Shown: in pieces, positions 1 to 7,178 of the stretch
Layout of the letters: the number at the start of each line of letters is the position of its first letter
How positions within the stretch are numbered: position 1 is the first letter of the stretch
Assembly (NCBI GenBank): GCA_947449125.1
Contig: CANFQR010000019.1
Location: 1-11,507, forward strand
DNA length: 11,507 nucleotides
Direction of reading: 5' to 3'
From: Bacteroidota bacterium
Lineage (GTDB): Bacteria; Bacteroidota; Bacteroidia; B-17B0; Aurantibacillaceae
Translations under genes and position numbers: made by a program
The notes under the pieces: model-generated
What the model saw: the letters and a program-made list of their open reading frames with translations, nothing else
The model's database searches: none
Told to the model about the DNA's origin: nothing

Positions 1-195
1 ACTCATGGCAACTTGCGCCAATTCTTTACCGTCACCAAAAATTCCAAATTTGGCCTTACCGGTTAAAACTTCTTTTCTCCCTAGTAAACTTGCTTGCCTA
101 CTTTCATTAATTAACTTGAAATCATCCAGAACTATTTTTCTGAAATCGTCAAAACTTAATTTACTTGTATTTGCTTCTATTTCTTGTTTTCCCAT
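1..195 (-). CDS. Thiamine-diphosphate enzyme, E1-like ketoacid dehydrogenase/transketolase family, N-terminal fragment
   Basis: Only the first 65 codons are visible; the gene runs off the left edge. The protein starts MGKQEIEANTSKLSFDDF and contains SLLGRKEVLTGKAKFGIFG followed by DGKELAQVAM. The LLGR, GKAKFGIFGDGKE and AQVAM elements are what I remember of a Bacteroidota family of about 800 residues that fuses the alpha and beta parts of a 2-oxoacid dehydrogenase E1. It is usually annotated transketolase or 2-oxoisovalerate dehydrogenase E1. Such enzymes decarboxylate a 2-oxoacid on thiamine diphosphate in the cytoplasm and pass the acyl group to lipoyl E2. The thiamine-diphosphate-binding and catalytic parts lie outside the window, so the substrate cannot be judged. 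The ATG at 193-195 is the natural start: a promoter-like TATATTTG lies 17 nt upstream with an A/G-rich AAGG between them. It has the same orientation as the sugar operon but is preceded by its own promoter. Confidence 0.72.
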   Translation of the reverse strand, partial: MGKQEIEANTSKLSFDDFRKIVLDDFKLINESRQASLLGRKEVLTGKAKFGIFGDGKELAQVAMS

Positions 196-212
196 TACAC
201 AACCTTAATATA

Positions 213-242
213 CAAATATAATAGATTGGCAGTAATGCCAAA
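213..242 (-). promoter_or_regulatory. Bacteroidota-type promoter for the E1-like gene
   Basis: Read on the minus strand, TTTG (242-239), an 18-nt spacer and TATATTTG (220-213) match the Bacteroidota consensus of TTG near -33 and TAnnTTTG near -7. The -7 box ends 17 nt before the ATG at 195, so the leader would be only about a dozen nucleotides. Both boxes and the spacing fit, making this the best promoter candidate in the window. Confidence 0.6.
226..241. repeat. Perfect inverted repeat inside the promoter, candidate operator
   Basis: TTGGCA-GTAA-TGCCAA is a perfect inverted repeat with 6-bp arms and a 4-nt centre. It lies in the spacer of the E1-gene promoter and overlaps the -33 TTTG. It is too short and has no following T tract to be a terminator for the upstream rfbB transcript. 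Its position suits a repressor site, but no regulator is known here, so that role is inference. Confidence 0.4.
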
Positions 243-310
243 AATATTTTAAAGTAGAATAAAAAAAATTAAAAAGGGAAACTATATAATTTACAAATAA
301 AGATTGAATA

Positions 311-1363
311 TTAACGTTTATTATATTGAGCCTCATAATAATTGGCATAATTACCTGAAGTTACATTGTTTAACCATTCTTCGTTATTTAAATACCAATC
401 TACCGTTAAATTTAGACCTTGCTCAAAAGTTACTGAAGGCACCCAACCTAAGTCATTTTGTAATTTTGATGAATCTATTGCATATCTTAAATCGTGACCT
501 GCCCTATCTTTAACAAATGTAATTAACTTCTCACTTGTTCCCATTTGACGATTTAATTTTTCATCCATTATTTTACATAACAATCTAATTACATTAATAT
601 TAGTCCATTCATTATGTCCGCCAATATTGTAAGTGCTGCCTGTTTTCGCATTATGAAATATAGCATCAATTGCAACTGCATGATCAATGACATATAACCA
701 ATCTCGAACATTTTCACCTTTACCATATATTGGCAATGGTTTATTGTTTTTTATATTATTTATACACAGCGGAATTAATTTTTCGGGGAAATGATTTGGT
801 CCGTAATTATTACTACAATTTGAAATAACAACCGGTAAACTATACGTGTCATGATAAGCACGAACAAAATGATCGCTACTTGCTTTTGAAGCCGAATAGG
901 GACTGTGCGGATCGTAAGATGTATCCTCAGTAAACATTCCGGTTTCACCTAAAGCCCCATAAACCTCATCAGTGCTTACATGATAAAATTTTTGGAATTT
1001 TGAACTCTCTTTTTTAAATAATTCTTTAGCAGCATTTAACAAATTTACAGTACCAATAACATTGGTCATTACAAACTCCAAAGGGTTGGTTATACTTCTG
1101 TCAACATGACTTTCTGCGGCCAGATGTATAACGGCATCGTAATTTTCATTTTTAAATAAATCACTGATAAATTCAGCGTCTACAATATCTCCCTTAATGA
1201 ATTTATAGTTGGGCAAGTTTTCAACATCACTAAGATTCGCTAAATTACCGGCATAAGTTAACTTATCTAAATTATGAATTGTATAATTTGGATATTTTGT
1301 TACAAACAATCGAACTACATGCGAACCAATAAAACCGGCACCACCAGTAATTAATATTTTCAT
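311..1363 (-). CDS. rfbB: dTDP-glucose 4,6-dehydratase
   Basis: This cytoplasmic NAD-dependent enzyme converts dTDP-glucose to dTDP-4-keto-6-deoxyglucose, the branch point for rhamnose and other 6-deoxysugars. The 350-residue length is normal for the family, an extended short-chain dehydrogenase. Visible hallmarks in order are the Rossmann loop GGAGFIGSH (residues 7-15), TYAGNL (36-41), HLAAESHVDRS (80-90), the catalytic TDE triad (131-133) in STDEVYG, the YSASK motif with Tyr156 and Lys160, NNYGPNHFPEKLIP (185-198) and the substrate-binding GKGENVRDWLYV (214-225). All catalytic residues are present. It is the last gene of the four-gene operon, 55 bp after the dehydrogenase. No rmlA, rmlC or rmlD lies nearby, so the final sugar is unknown. 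The ATG has an A-rich leader without Shine-Dalgarno, as is usual in Bacteroidota. I saw no convincing terminator in the roughly 100 bp downstream. Confidence 0.95.
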   Translation of the reverse strand: MKILITGGAGFIGSHVVRLFVTKYPNYTIHNLDKLTYAGNLANLSDVENLPNYKFIKGDIVDAEFISDLFKNENYDAVIHLAAESHVDRSITNPLEFVMTNVIGTVNLLNAAKELFKKESSKFQKFYHVSTDEVYGALGETGMFTEDTSYDPHSPYSASKASSDHFVRAYHDTYSLPVVISNCSNNYGPNHFPEKLIPLCINNIKNNKPLPIYGKGENVRDWLYVIDHAVAIDAIFHNAKTGSTYNIGGHNEWTNINVIRLLCKIMDEKLNRQMGTSEKLITFVKDRAGHDLRYAIDSSKLQNDLGWVPSVTFEQGLNLTVDWYLNNEEWLNNVTSGNYANYYEAQYNKR

Positions 1364-1397
1364 TTTATTTTTTTATTTTTTTTGTAATTAAATTTTA

Positions 1398-1420
1398 AAG
1401 AGAATTTTAATAATTCTCTT
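1398..1420 (-). other. AT-rich hairpin overlapping the dehydrogenase stop codon
   Basis: Nine-base arms AAGAGAATT (1398-1406) and AATTCTCTT (1412-1420) pair perfectly around a 5-nt loop. On the minus strand the hairpin begins inside the TAA stop of the upstream gene and is followed by TTTAAAATTTAATT, a broken T tract. It could attenuate transcription before rfbB or protect the upstream mRNA end. The stem is weak, so neither role is certain. Confidence 0.35.
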
Positions 1421-2711
1421 ACAAACTCCAATAGGTTAGGCCTTTTATCTTGCCTTTGTACATCCCTTTAATATCTACTAAAACGCCCTTATTAGAAAGA
1501 ATATACTTAAAATACTTTTCGTCTAAAATTTTATATTCTGCATGATTAACTGCAACTATTACCCCATCATAAGCTTTTGACATTTTATTTAAACCAAAAC
1601 CATACTCATGCTTTAGTTCTTCGCTATCCGCATGCGGATCTATAATTTCAACCTTTACGCCAAACGATTTAAGTTCTTTTACTATGTCTGCAACTTTACT
1701 ATTTCTTATATCGCTGACATCTTCTTTAAAAGTTGCTCCCATTACAAGCACCTTAGATCTTGAAATATTTTTTCCTGCTGCAATTATTTTTTTTACGCAA
1801 GTTTTAGCTACATAAAACCCCATAGAATCATTAACGTATCGGCCACTATTGATAACTCTGGCATGATACCCCATTTCTTCTGCCTTGTAAGTTAAGTAAT
1901 ATGGGTCAACACCAATACAATGTCCGCCAACAAGACCAGGTGAAAATTTTAAAAAATTCCATTTTGTTCCTGCCGCTTCTAGCACATCGTAGGTATTTAT
2001 TCCAATTCTAGAAAAAATTATAGACAATTCATTCATTAAAGCTATATTAACATCGCGTTGAGTATTTTCAATAATTTTAGCGGCTTCGGCAACTTTAATA
2101 CTGGAGGCACGATGAGTTCCGGGCTCAACAATAATTTCGTATACTTTAGCAATATTTTCTAAACTTTCTTTATCACAACCGGATACAATTTTTAAAATTT
2201 TTGTAATAGTATGTTCTTTATCTCCCGGATTAATGCGCTCAGGAGAATATCCAACTTTAAAATCCTTTACAAATTTTAATCCTGAATGTTTTTCAAGAAC
2301 AGGTATACAATCTTCCTCGGTACACCCAGGATAAACAGTAGATTCATAAACGACATAATCTCCTTTCTTTAAAACTTTTCCAACTGTTGTTGATGCGCCT
2401 ATTAAAGGCTTCAAATCGGGTAAATTATGCTCATCAATTGGAGTTGGCACAGCAACAATAAAAAAATTAGCTTTTTTAAGATCTTCTAATTTATGGGTAA
2501 ACGTAATGTCTGAAGCTGCAAAATCTTTTTTTGTTAATTCATTACTCGGATCAATACCTTTCTTCATCATATTAACGCGTTTTTCGTTAATATCAAAACC
2601 AATTACTTTAACTTTTTTAGCAAAAGCCAGGGCAATAGGAAGTCCAACATATCCTAATCCAATAACAGCTATAGTTGCATCTTTTTTTAATATTTGATTA
2701 TAAATGCTCAT
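1419..2711 (-). CDS. wbpA: Nucleotide-sugar 6-dehydrogenase, WbpA/TviB-like (probable UDP-GlcNAc dehydrogenase)
   Basis: The protein belongs to the UDP-glucose/UDP-ManNAc dehydrogenase family, which oxidises C6 of a nucleotide sugar to the uronic acid in two NAD-dependent steps. Numbered from the ATG at 2711 it has 430 residues. The NAD-binding GLGYVGLP is at 18-25 and VPTPID at 88-93. YESTVYPG at 122-129 and GCTEED just after it are typical of the TviB/WbpA branch. The central domain has KVAEAAKIIENTQRDVNIAL (206-225), and the catalytic cysteine is Cys265 in GGHCIGVDP. The C-terminal UDP-binding domain carries MGATFKEDVSDIRNSK (324-339). UDP-GlcNAc is the likely substrate, inferred from this branch and from the adjacent WbpB- and WbpD-like genes; UDP-GalNAc or another sugar cannot be excluded. 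A longer reading from a TTG at 2720 adds only three residues and is less likely. It begins 26 nt after the preceding gene in the operon. Confidence 0.88.
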   Translation of the reverse strand: MSIYNQILKKDATIAVIGLGYVGLPIALAFAKKVKVIGFDINEKRVNMMKKGIDPSNELTKKDFAASDITFTHKLEDLKKANFFIVAVPTPIDEHNLPDLKPLIGASTTVGKVLKKGDYVVYESTVYPGCTEEDCIPVLEKHSGLKFVKDFKVGYSPERINPGDKEHTITKILKIVSGCDKESLENIAKVYEIIVEPGTHRASSIKVAEAAKIIENTQRDVNIALMNELSIIFSRIGINTYDVLEAAGTKWNFLKFSPGLVGGHCIGVDPYYLTYKAEEMGYHARVINSGRYVNDSMGFYVAKTCVKKIIAAGKNISRSKVLVMGATFKEDVSDIRNSKVADIVKELKSFGVKVEIIDPHADSEELKHEYGFGLNKMSKAYDGVIVAVNHAEYKILDEKYFKYILSNKGVLVDIKGMYKGKIKGLTYWSL

Positions 2712-2737
2712 ACTTTTCAAAATTTAGATTCAATAAA

Positions 2738-3775
2738 TTAATTTTTAAATTCTTTTAAAAGGTCAATAGGTCTTAATGCATAAATTCTTTCAATAATATC
2801 AACAACTTTCAAACCCTCCAAAGCATTCGTCGAAATTTTATTTATTCCATTTAAAGTGTCAATTACATTTTCAATAACAAAATTATGGTTGTTGGCTGAA
2901 CCTTTGTACGAACCGTAATCGTTGGCCGGATTTGTCTCTGCTAACTCTGGCATTTTATAATCTTTTATGTTACAAACCTCTATCTGATCCATATATTGCC
3001 CGCCAACTTTAATACTACCATTGCTGCCTACAATTGTTAATGAGGATTCTAAATTTTTATCCCAAACTGCCGTAGAATAATTAATACAACCCATACCTCC
3101 GTTAACAAAATCAAAACTAACAAAACCGCTGTCTTCAAAATCTGTAGATTTTTGATGAGTAAAATCAGCGAATTTTGCTTGAATATTAGTTATGTCACCA
3201 AAAATCCAATACATAATGTCTATCCAATGACTAAACTGAGTAAACAATGTGCCACCGTCTAAATCCTGAGTTCCTTTCCAGTTACCTGGTTTATAGTAGC
3301 GATCGTCTCTATTCCAGTAACAATTTAACTGAACCATGTAAACATCGCCAATAATTTTTTTCTCAACAACTTCTTTTAACCAAGCACTTGGCGGAGAATA
3401 ACGATTTTGCATTACACAAAAAACAGTTTTACTATGCTGTAACGCGCTGTATATTATCTTTTCACAATCTGATTTAGAAAGTGCCATTGGTTTTTCTACT
3501 ACAACGTGTTTATTGGTATCAAGTGCTTTTAAAGCATGAGTGGCGTGTAACCCATTTGGCGTGCAAATATTCACCACTTCAATTTCAGGGTGAGCACTTA
3601 ACATGTCGTCAACGGAGTTATAATATTTCTCTTGTAAGTTATCTAAACCTAGTTTTTCCTTTGAAAGAACATCACACACTGCAATCAATTCACAGCTGTT
3701 GTTCCTTCTAATCATTTCAGCATGTCGTTTTCCAATATGCCCCTGACCAATTACCGCAAATTTAATTTTGCTCAT
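2738..3775 (-). CDS. wbpB: Gfo/Idh/MocA oxidoreductase, WbpB/WlbA-like (probable UDP-GlcNAcA 3-dehydrogenase)
   Basis: This 345-residue cytoplasmic NAD(P)-dependent enzyme has an N-terminal Rossmann fold with GQGHIG (10-15), the CTPNGLH loop (71-77) and the diagnostic EKP (94-96), whose Lys95 is the family catalytic lysine. The C-terminal domain carries CYWNRDDRYY (152-161), GGTLFTQFSHWIDIMYW (174-190) with His183 and Asp186 as expected active-site residues, and a GSNGSIKVGG turn. This arrangement resembles WlbA/WbpB, which oxidises C3 of UDP-GlcNAc uronic acid to give the 3-keto sugar for transamination. The substrate is inferred from the neighbours, the acetyltransferase 3 nt upstream and the 6-dehydrogenase 26 nt downstream. 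The ATG at 3775 leaves TTT between it and the upstream TAA, so the two genes are very probably translationally coupled. Other Gfo/Idh/MocA substrates remain possible. Confidence 0.85.
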   Translation of the reverse strand: MSKIKFAVIGQGHIGKRHAEMIRRNNSCELIAVCDVLSKEKLGLDNLQEKYYNSVDDMLSAHPEIEVVNICTPNGLHATHALKALDTNKHVVVEKPMALSKSDCEKIIYSALQHSKTVFCVMQNRYSPPSAWLKEVVEKKIIGDVYMVQLNCYWNRDDRYYKPGNWKGTQDLDGGTLFTQFSHWIDIMYWIFGDITNIQAKFADFTHQKSTDFEDSGFVSFDFVNGGMGCINYSTAVWDKNLESSLTIVGSNGSIKVGGQYMDQIEVCNIKDYKMPELAETNPANDYGSYKGSANNHNFVIENVIDTLNGINKISTNALEGLKVVDIIERIYALRPIDLLKEFKN

Positions 3776-3778
3776 AAA

Positions 3779-4363
3779 TTATTTAATTCTGGTTACAATA
3801 TTATTCTCAAGCTTGTATTGCTGACCGCTCTCCTTACAAACAGCTAAACCCTCATTATTAAACTCCAATCTGTGTCCATATTCACTCATCCATCCAATTT
3901 GACGAGAAGGATTGCCTACAACTAATGCATAATCAGGTATATGTTTTGTAACTACCGCACCAGCACCAATAAATGCATATTTCCCTATATCGTGCCCGCA
4001 AACAATAGTTGCATTTGCACCAATAGAAGCTCCTCTACCAACATGAGTTTTTGCATATTCTGACTTTCGATTAATTGCACTTCGTGGATTAATAACATTA
4101 GTAAAAACCATGCTCGGACCTAAAAACACATCATCATCACAAATAACACCTGTATATATAGAAATATTATTTTGAGCTTTTACATTAGTACCTAAAATAA
4201 CTCCAGGGGAGACAACTACATTTTGGCCCAAGTTACAATTTTTGCCTAATTTACAATTAGACATAATATGCGAGAAATGCCAAATCTTTGTTCCTTCTCC
4301 AATTTCACACCCTTCGTCTATAACAGCAGTAGGATGCGCAAAATAATTTACGTTTTCAATCAT
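3779..4363 (-). CDS. wbpD: Left-handed beta-helix N-acetyltransferase, WbpD/WlbB-like
   Basis: The 194-residue protein is built from hexapeptide repeats (for example IGEGTK, LGKNCN, LGQNVV, LGTNVK, VGRGAS, IGANAT, IGKYAF, IGAGAV) spanning about residues 13-140, the signature of a trimeric left-handed beta-helix acyltransferase. MVFTNVINPRSA (85-96) and the closing VVGNPSRQIGWMSEYG (148-163) match the WlbB/WbpD group. That group acetylates the 3-amino group of UDP-GlcNAc(3NH2)A with acetyl-CoA in the cytoplasm. The length agrees with that group's roughly 190 residues. A short tail (164-194) contains GLAVCKESGQQYKLE, a segment I associate with Bacteroidota members. The ATG at 4363 is preferred over a TTG at 4378: it gives the usual N-terminus ending in YFAHPTAVID, and the TTG would overlap the putative -7 box. 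First gene of the operon, 3 nt before the oxidoreductase. Confidence 0.87.
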   Translation of the reverse strand: MIENVNYFAHPTAVIDEGCEIGEGTKIWHFSHIMSNCKLGKNCNLGQNVVVSPGVILGTNVKAQNNISIYTGVICDDDVFLGPSMVFTNVINPRSAINRKSEYAKTHVGRGASIGANATIVCGHDIGKYAFIGAGAVVTKHIPDYALVVGNPSRQIGWMSEYGHRLEFNNEGLAVCKESGQQYKLENNIVTRIK

Positions 4364-4375
4364 AGTTAAGTCGCA

Positions 4376-4383
4376 CAAAATTA
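4376..4383 (-). promoter_or_regulatory. Candidate -7 box for the nucleotide-sugar operon
   Basis: TAATTTTG on the minus strand matches TAnnTTTG and ends 12 nt before the ATG at 4363. No good TTG lies at the expected -33 distance, so support is limited to one box in the right place. The implied leader would be very short. Confidence 0.35.
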
Positions 4384-4450
4384 ATAAAATAGCGCTGACA
4401 TAAAAATATAAAATGAGTTTTAATTTAAAACCAAAAGGGTAATATTTTAA

Positions 4451-4458
4451 TATATTTG
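4451..4458 (+). promoter_or_regulatory. Candidate -7 box for the yfhO gene
   Basis: TATATTTG is a perfect TAnnTTTG match and sits 17 nt before the ATG at 4476. It is the same octamer at the same distance as the promoter of the E1-like gene. The -33 region is A-rich and lacks a clear TTG. Together with 4376-4383 it makes the 112-bp intergenic region a divergent promoter region. Confidence 0.45.
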
Positions 4459-4475
4459 CCCAAATAATTCGTATT

Positions 4476-7124
4476 ATGAAATTTAATTATAAAAACTACT
4501 TACCTCATGGATTAGCCGTTATTATTTTTGCGATAATAACCTTTATTTATTTTAAACCTCAATTTGGCGGAAAAGAATTAAAACAAGATGATATTGCCCG
4601 ACATAAGGGAATGAGTAAGGAGATTGTTGATTTTAGAAATACAAAACATACCGAACCATTATGGACAAATTCTATGTTTGGCGGAATGCCGGCCTATCAA
4701 ATCTCAACTCTATACCCCGGTAACTGGATTGGCAAATTAGATAATGCCTTTAAACTATTCATACCACTTCCTGCAGGATATTTATTCTTGTATTGTGTAG
4801 GTTTTTTTATTCTTCTGTTATGTTTAGATGTTAATCCCTGGCTGTCTGCAATTGGCGGTATTGCTTATGGATTAAGCTCGTATTTTTTAATTATCCTTGA
4901 GGCTGGACATAATTCCAAAGCAAACGCATTAGGCTACTTACCCGCATTGCTGGGCGGCGTGTTATTATTATTTAGAGGCAAGCATTGGCTAGGTTTATCT
5001 GTTACAGCATTGTTTACAGCAATGGAACTGAATGCTAACCACGTTCAAATCTCCTATTACGGTTACATCTTAATTGGCTTCATTATTCTAGGTTATTTTA
5101 TTGAGAAATTCAAACAAAAGCAATTGGTTGTTTTCTTTAAAAGTTTTGGGCTTTTCTTAATCGCCACTTTAATTGGTGTTTTACCTAATTATGCCGGACT
5201 TGCAACAACCAATGAATATGGCAAATACAGTACGCGCGGAAAATCTGATCTAACCGTTAATGCGAAACTTAAAATAAATGAAATTAATTCGATTGGGTCA
5301 GAATCTCCCAAAAAAAATAATACCATAGATGAATCTGTTAAGAAAAAACATGAGCAAAATACAACCAGCGGATTAGATCAGGATTATGCTACACAATGGA
5401 GTTATGGAATTGGAGAAACATTTACTTTTTTAATTCCAGACTTTAAAGGAGGTGCAAGCAATAGTATAAGAAATTCAGATGGTAATGCCCTTAAAAAAGT
5501 TAATGCAGATTTCAGAGAACAAGTTGCTAGCAGTGGCGCATATTTCGGCGATCAACCATTTACAAGTGGACCAGTTTACATTGGTGCAATTGTAATTTTC
5601 CTGGCTATGTTAGGTTTATTTGTTGTGAAAAATACAATTAAATGGCCGGTAATTCTGGCAACATTACTAACTATTGCATTAGGTTGGGGAAGTAATTTTA
5701 TGCCATTAACAAATTTTTTCATGCATTATGTTCCCGGATACAATAAATTCAGAGCCGTTAGCATGATTATGATAATTGCTGAATTAACAATTCCATTACT
5801 TGCTATTTTAGGCATAAATGAAATTTTGAAAATTAAAAATTGGGATGAAAAAATAAAATTAAATCTAATAAAAAAAGAACTTTCATTAAAAAAAACAATT
5901 ATCATTTGCTTCTCGGTTGTAGGCGGATTTTGTTTGTTATGTTATTTAATGCCCGATGTTTTTAATAATTTTCAGGTCAGAGGAGAAGAAGAACAAATGA
6001 TACAACAAGCTGTAAGGGCAGGAAATCCAGAAAATCAAGTGAGACCATATATAGCAGAATTAATGCCTCAAATTGAAATTGCCAGAAAAGCTATTTTTAA
6101 ATCAGATGCCTTACGCTCTTTCATTTTTATTGTTTTAGGCTTCGGTGCTTTATTTTTATATTTCACAAACAAATTAAAAAAAGAATTATTTTTTACCGCC
6201 ATTGGTATTTTTATTTCCATAGACTTGTGGACCGTTGCGGCAAGATATTTAAATGATAAATCGTTCGTTACTAAAGAACAAAATCAGCAAAGTTTAGTTT
6301 CAAAAACCGCTGCCGATGAAGAAATATTAAAAGATACCGATATTGACTATCGCGTTTTAAATCTTACAGTAAGCACATTTAATGATGCCGCTACATCATA
6401 CTATCACAAGTCAATTGGCGGTTATCATGGTGCCAAACTAAAAAAATATGCAGAGTTAATTGATTTTCACATTGACCGGGAAATTGATGTGTTTTATAAA
6501 AATGCAGGCAAAGCTTTCGGTAGCGATAGCAGCTTAAAGGCTTTATTTAGCAGTTTAAACATTATAAATATGTTAAACACTAAATATTTTATTATTCCCG
6601 GTGGAGAAGACCGAAACGAAATCCCTCTAAAAAATACAGAAGCTAATGGCAATGCCTGGTTTATTAAAACCATTAACACTGCTAATAATGCCGATGACGA
6701 AATTATTGGCCTAAGTAAACTAAACACCAAAACGGAAACCATTTTGCAAACTAATTTCAAAAATGAATTAGGATTAAAAGACTCCTATGATGGCGAAGGC
6801 GCTATTAAATTAGTTTCATACCAACCAAATGAATTGGTTTATGAATGCGATACTAAATCTGAAGAGTTTGCCGTTTTTTCTGAAATTTATTACCCTAAAG
6901 GTTGGAACGCCTATCTTGATGGTAACCTTAAGCCTTACGCTTGCGTAAATTATGTTTTAAGAGGGCTAAACGTCCCTGCAGGAAAACATAAAATCGAATT
7001 TAAATTTGAACCAAAAACTTACTCAAACGGAAACACAATTGCAATGATTGGTTCTATGCTATTAATAATTACGATTGGCGCAGGATTATATTTGAATAAA
7101 AAGAATAATGTTATTGTTAGTTAA
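4476..7124 (+). CDS. yfhO: YfhO-family polytopic membrane protein
   Basis: The 882-residue inner-membrane protein starts with a short basic N-terminus and a helix at about residues 12-27. An extracytoplasmic loop follows with paired acidic residues (QDD, 37-39) and MFGGMPAYQ (67-75). Further hydrophobic helices lie at about 98-117, 121-141, 151-167, 171-185, 193-209, 218-236, 367-384, 389-404, 426-446, 473-491, 547-563, 569-583 and 855-873. The stretch from 590 to 850 is mostly soluble; NMLNTKYFIIPGG (698-710) and EIYYPKGWNAYLDG (803-816) are segments I recall from YfhO proteins, and the final helix closes the protein. The family has a GT-C glycosyltransferase-like architecture. In Bacillus subtilis YfhO has been linked to transferring lipid-linked GlcNAc onto lipoteichoic acid; the Bacteroidota role is not established. 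A polar insertion lies at about 262-298. It diverges from the nucleotide-sugar operon, which is compatible with surface-glycan work. Confidence 0.85.
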   Translation: MKFNYKNYLPHGLAVIIFAIITFIYFKPQFGGKELKQDDIARHKGMSKEIVDFRNTKHTEPLWTNSMFGGMPAYQISTLYPGNWIGKLDNAFKLFIPLPAGYLFLYCVGFFILLLCLDVNPWLSAIGGIAYGLSSYFLIILEAGHNSKANALGYLPALLGGVLLLFRGKHWLGLSVTALFTAMELNANHVQISYYGYILIGFIILGYFIEKFKQKQLVVFFKSFGLFLIATLIGVLPNYAGLATTNEYGKYSTRGKSDLTVNAKLKINEINSIGSESPKKNNTIDESVKKKHEQNTTSGLDQDYATQWSYGIGETFTFLIPDFKGGASNSIRNSDGNALKKVNADFREQVASSGAYFGDQPFTSGPVYIGAIVIFLAMLGLFVVKNTIKWPVILATLLTIALGWGSNFMPLTNFFMHYVPGYNKFRAVSMIMIIAELTIPLLAILGINEILKIKNWDEKIKLNLIKKELSLKKTIIICFSVVGGFCLLCYLMPDVFNNFQVRGEEEQMIQQAVRAGNPENQVRPYIAELMPQIEIARKAIFKSDALRSFIFIVLGFGALFLYFTNKLKKELFFTAIGIFISIDLWTVAARYLNDKSFVTKEQNQQSLVSKTAADEEILKDTDIDYRVLNLTVSTFNDAATSYYHKSIGGYHGAKLKKYAELIDFHIDREIDVFYKNAGKAFGSDSSLKALFSSLNIINMLNTKYFIIPGGEDRNEIPLKNTEANGNAWFIKTINTANNADDEIIGLSKLNTKTETILQTNFKNELGLKDSYDGEGAIKLVSYQPNELVYECDTKSEEFAVFSEIYYPKGWNAYLDGNLKPYACVNYVLRGLNVPAGKHKIEFKFEPKTYSNGNTIAMIGSMLLIITIGAGLYLNKKNNVIVS

Positions 7125-7160
7125 ATTGGATAAAAGATTAAAATTTGATGAATAAAAATT

Positions 7161-7178
7161 AAATAACATGAGTTATTT
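7161..7178 (+). terminator. Weak hairpin between yfhO and trxA
   Basis: AAATAAC (7161-7167) and GTTATTT (7172-7178) form a 7-bp stem with a 4-nt loop, followed by only two further T residues. It lies 36 nt after the yfhO stop. It may be a weak terminator, but the stem is AT-rich and the T tract short, so read-through into trxA is plausible. Confidence 0.25.

Noticed and set aside
196..310. Intrinsic terminator after rfbB
   Set aside because: I found T-rich runs but no stem of useful length; the only inverted repeat (226-241) lies inside the next promoter and lacks a T tract.
5..513. Two plus-strand open frames of 67 and 69 codons (5-208 and 304-513)
   Set aside because: They are antisense to the E1-like gene and rfbB, both recognised from motifs, and have low-complexity translations.
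2712..2720. TTG start at 2720 for the nucleotide-sugar dehydrogenase
   Set aside because: It adds only Met-Lys-Ser before an ATG at 2711. The ATG has an A-rich leader and gives a normal N-terminus.
4364..4378. TTG start at 4378 for the acetyltransferase
   Set aside because: It adds five residues absent from the usual WbpD N-terminus, and it would overlap the TAATTTTG promoter-like box.
6494..6760. 88-codon open frame on the minus strand within yfhO
   Set aside because: It is an antisense shadow of a well-supported coding frame, with no recognisable domain or promoter.
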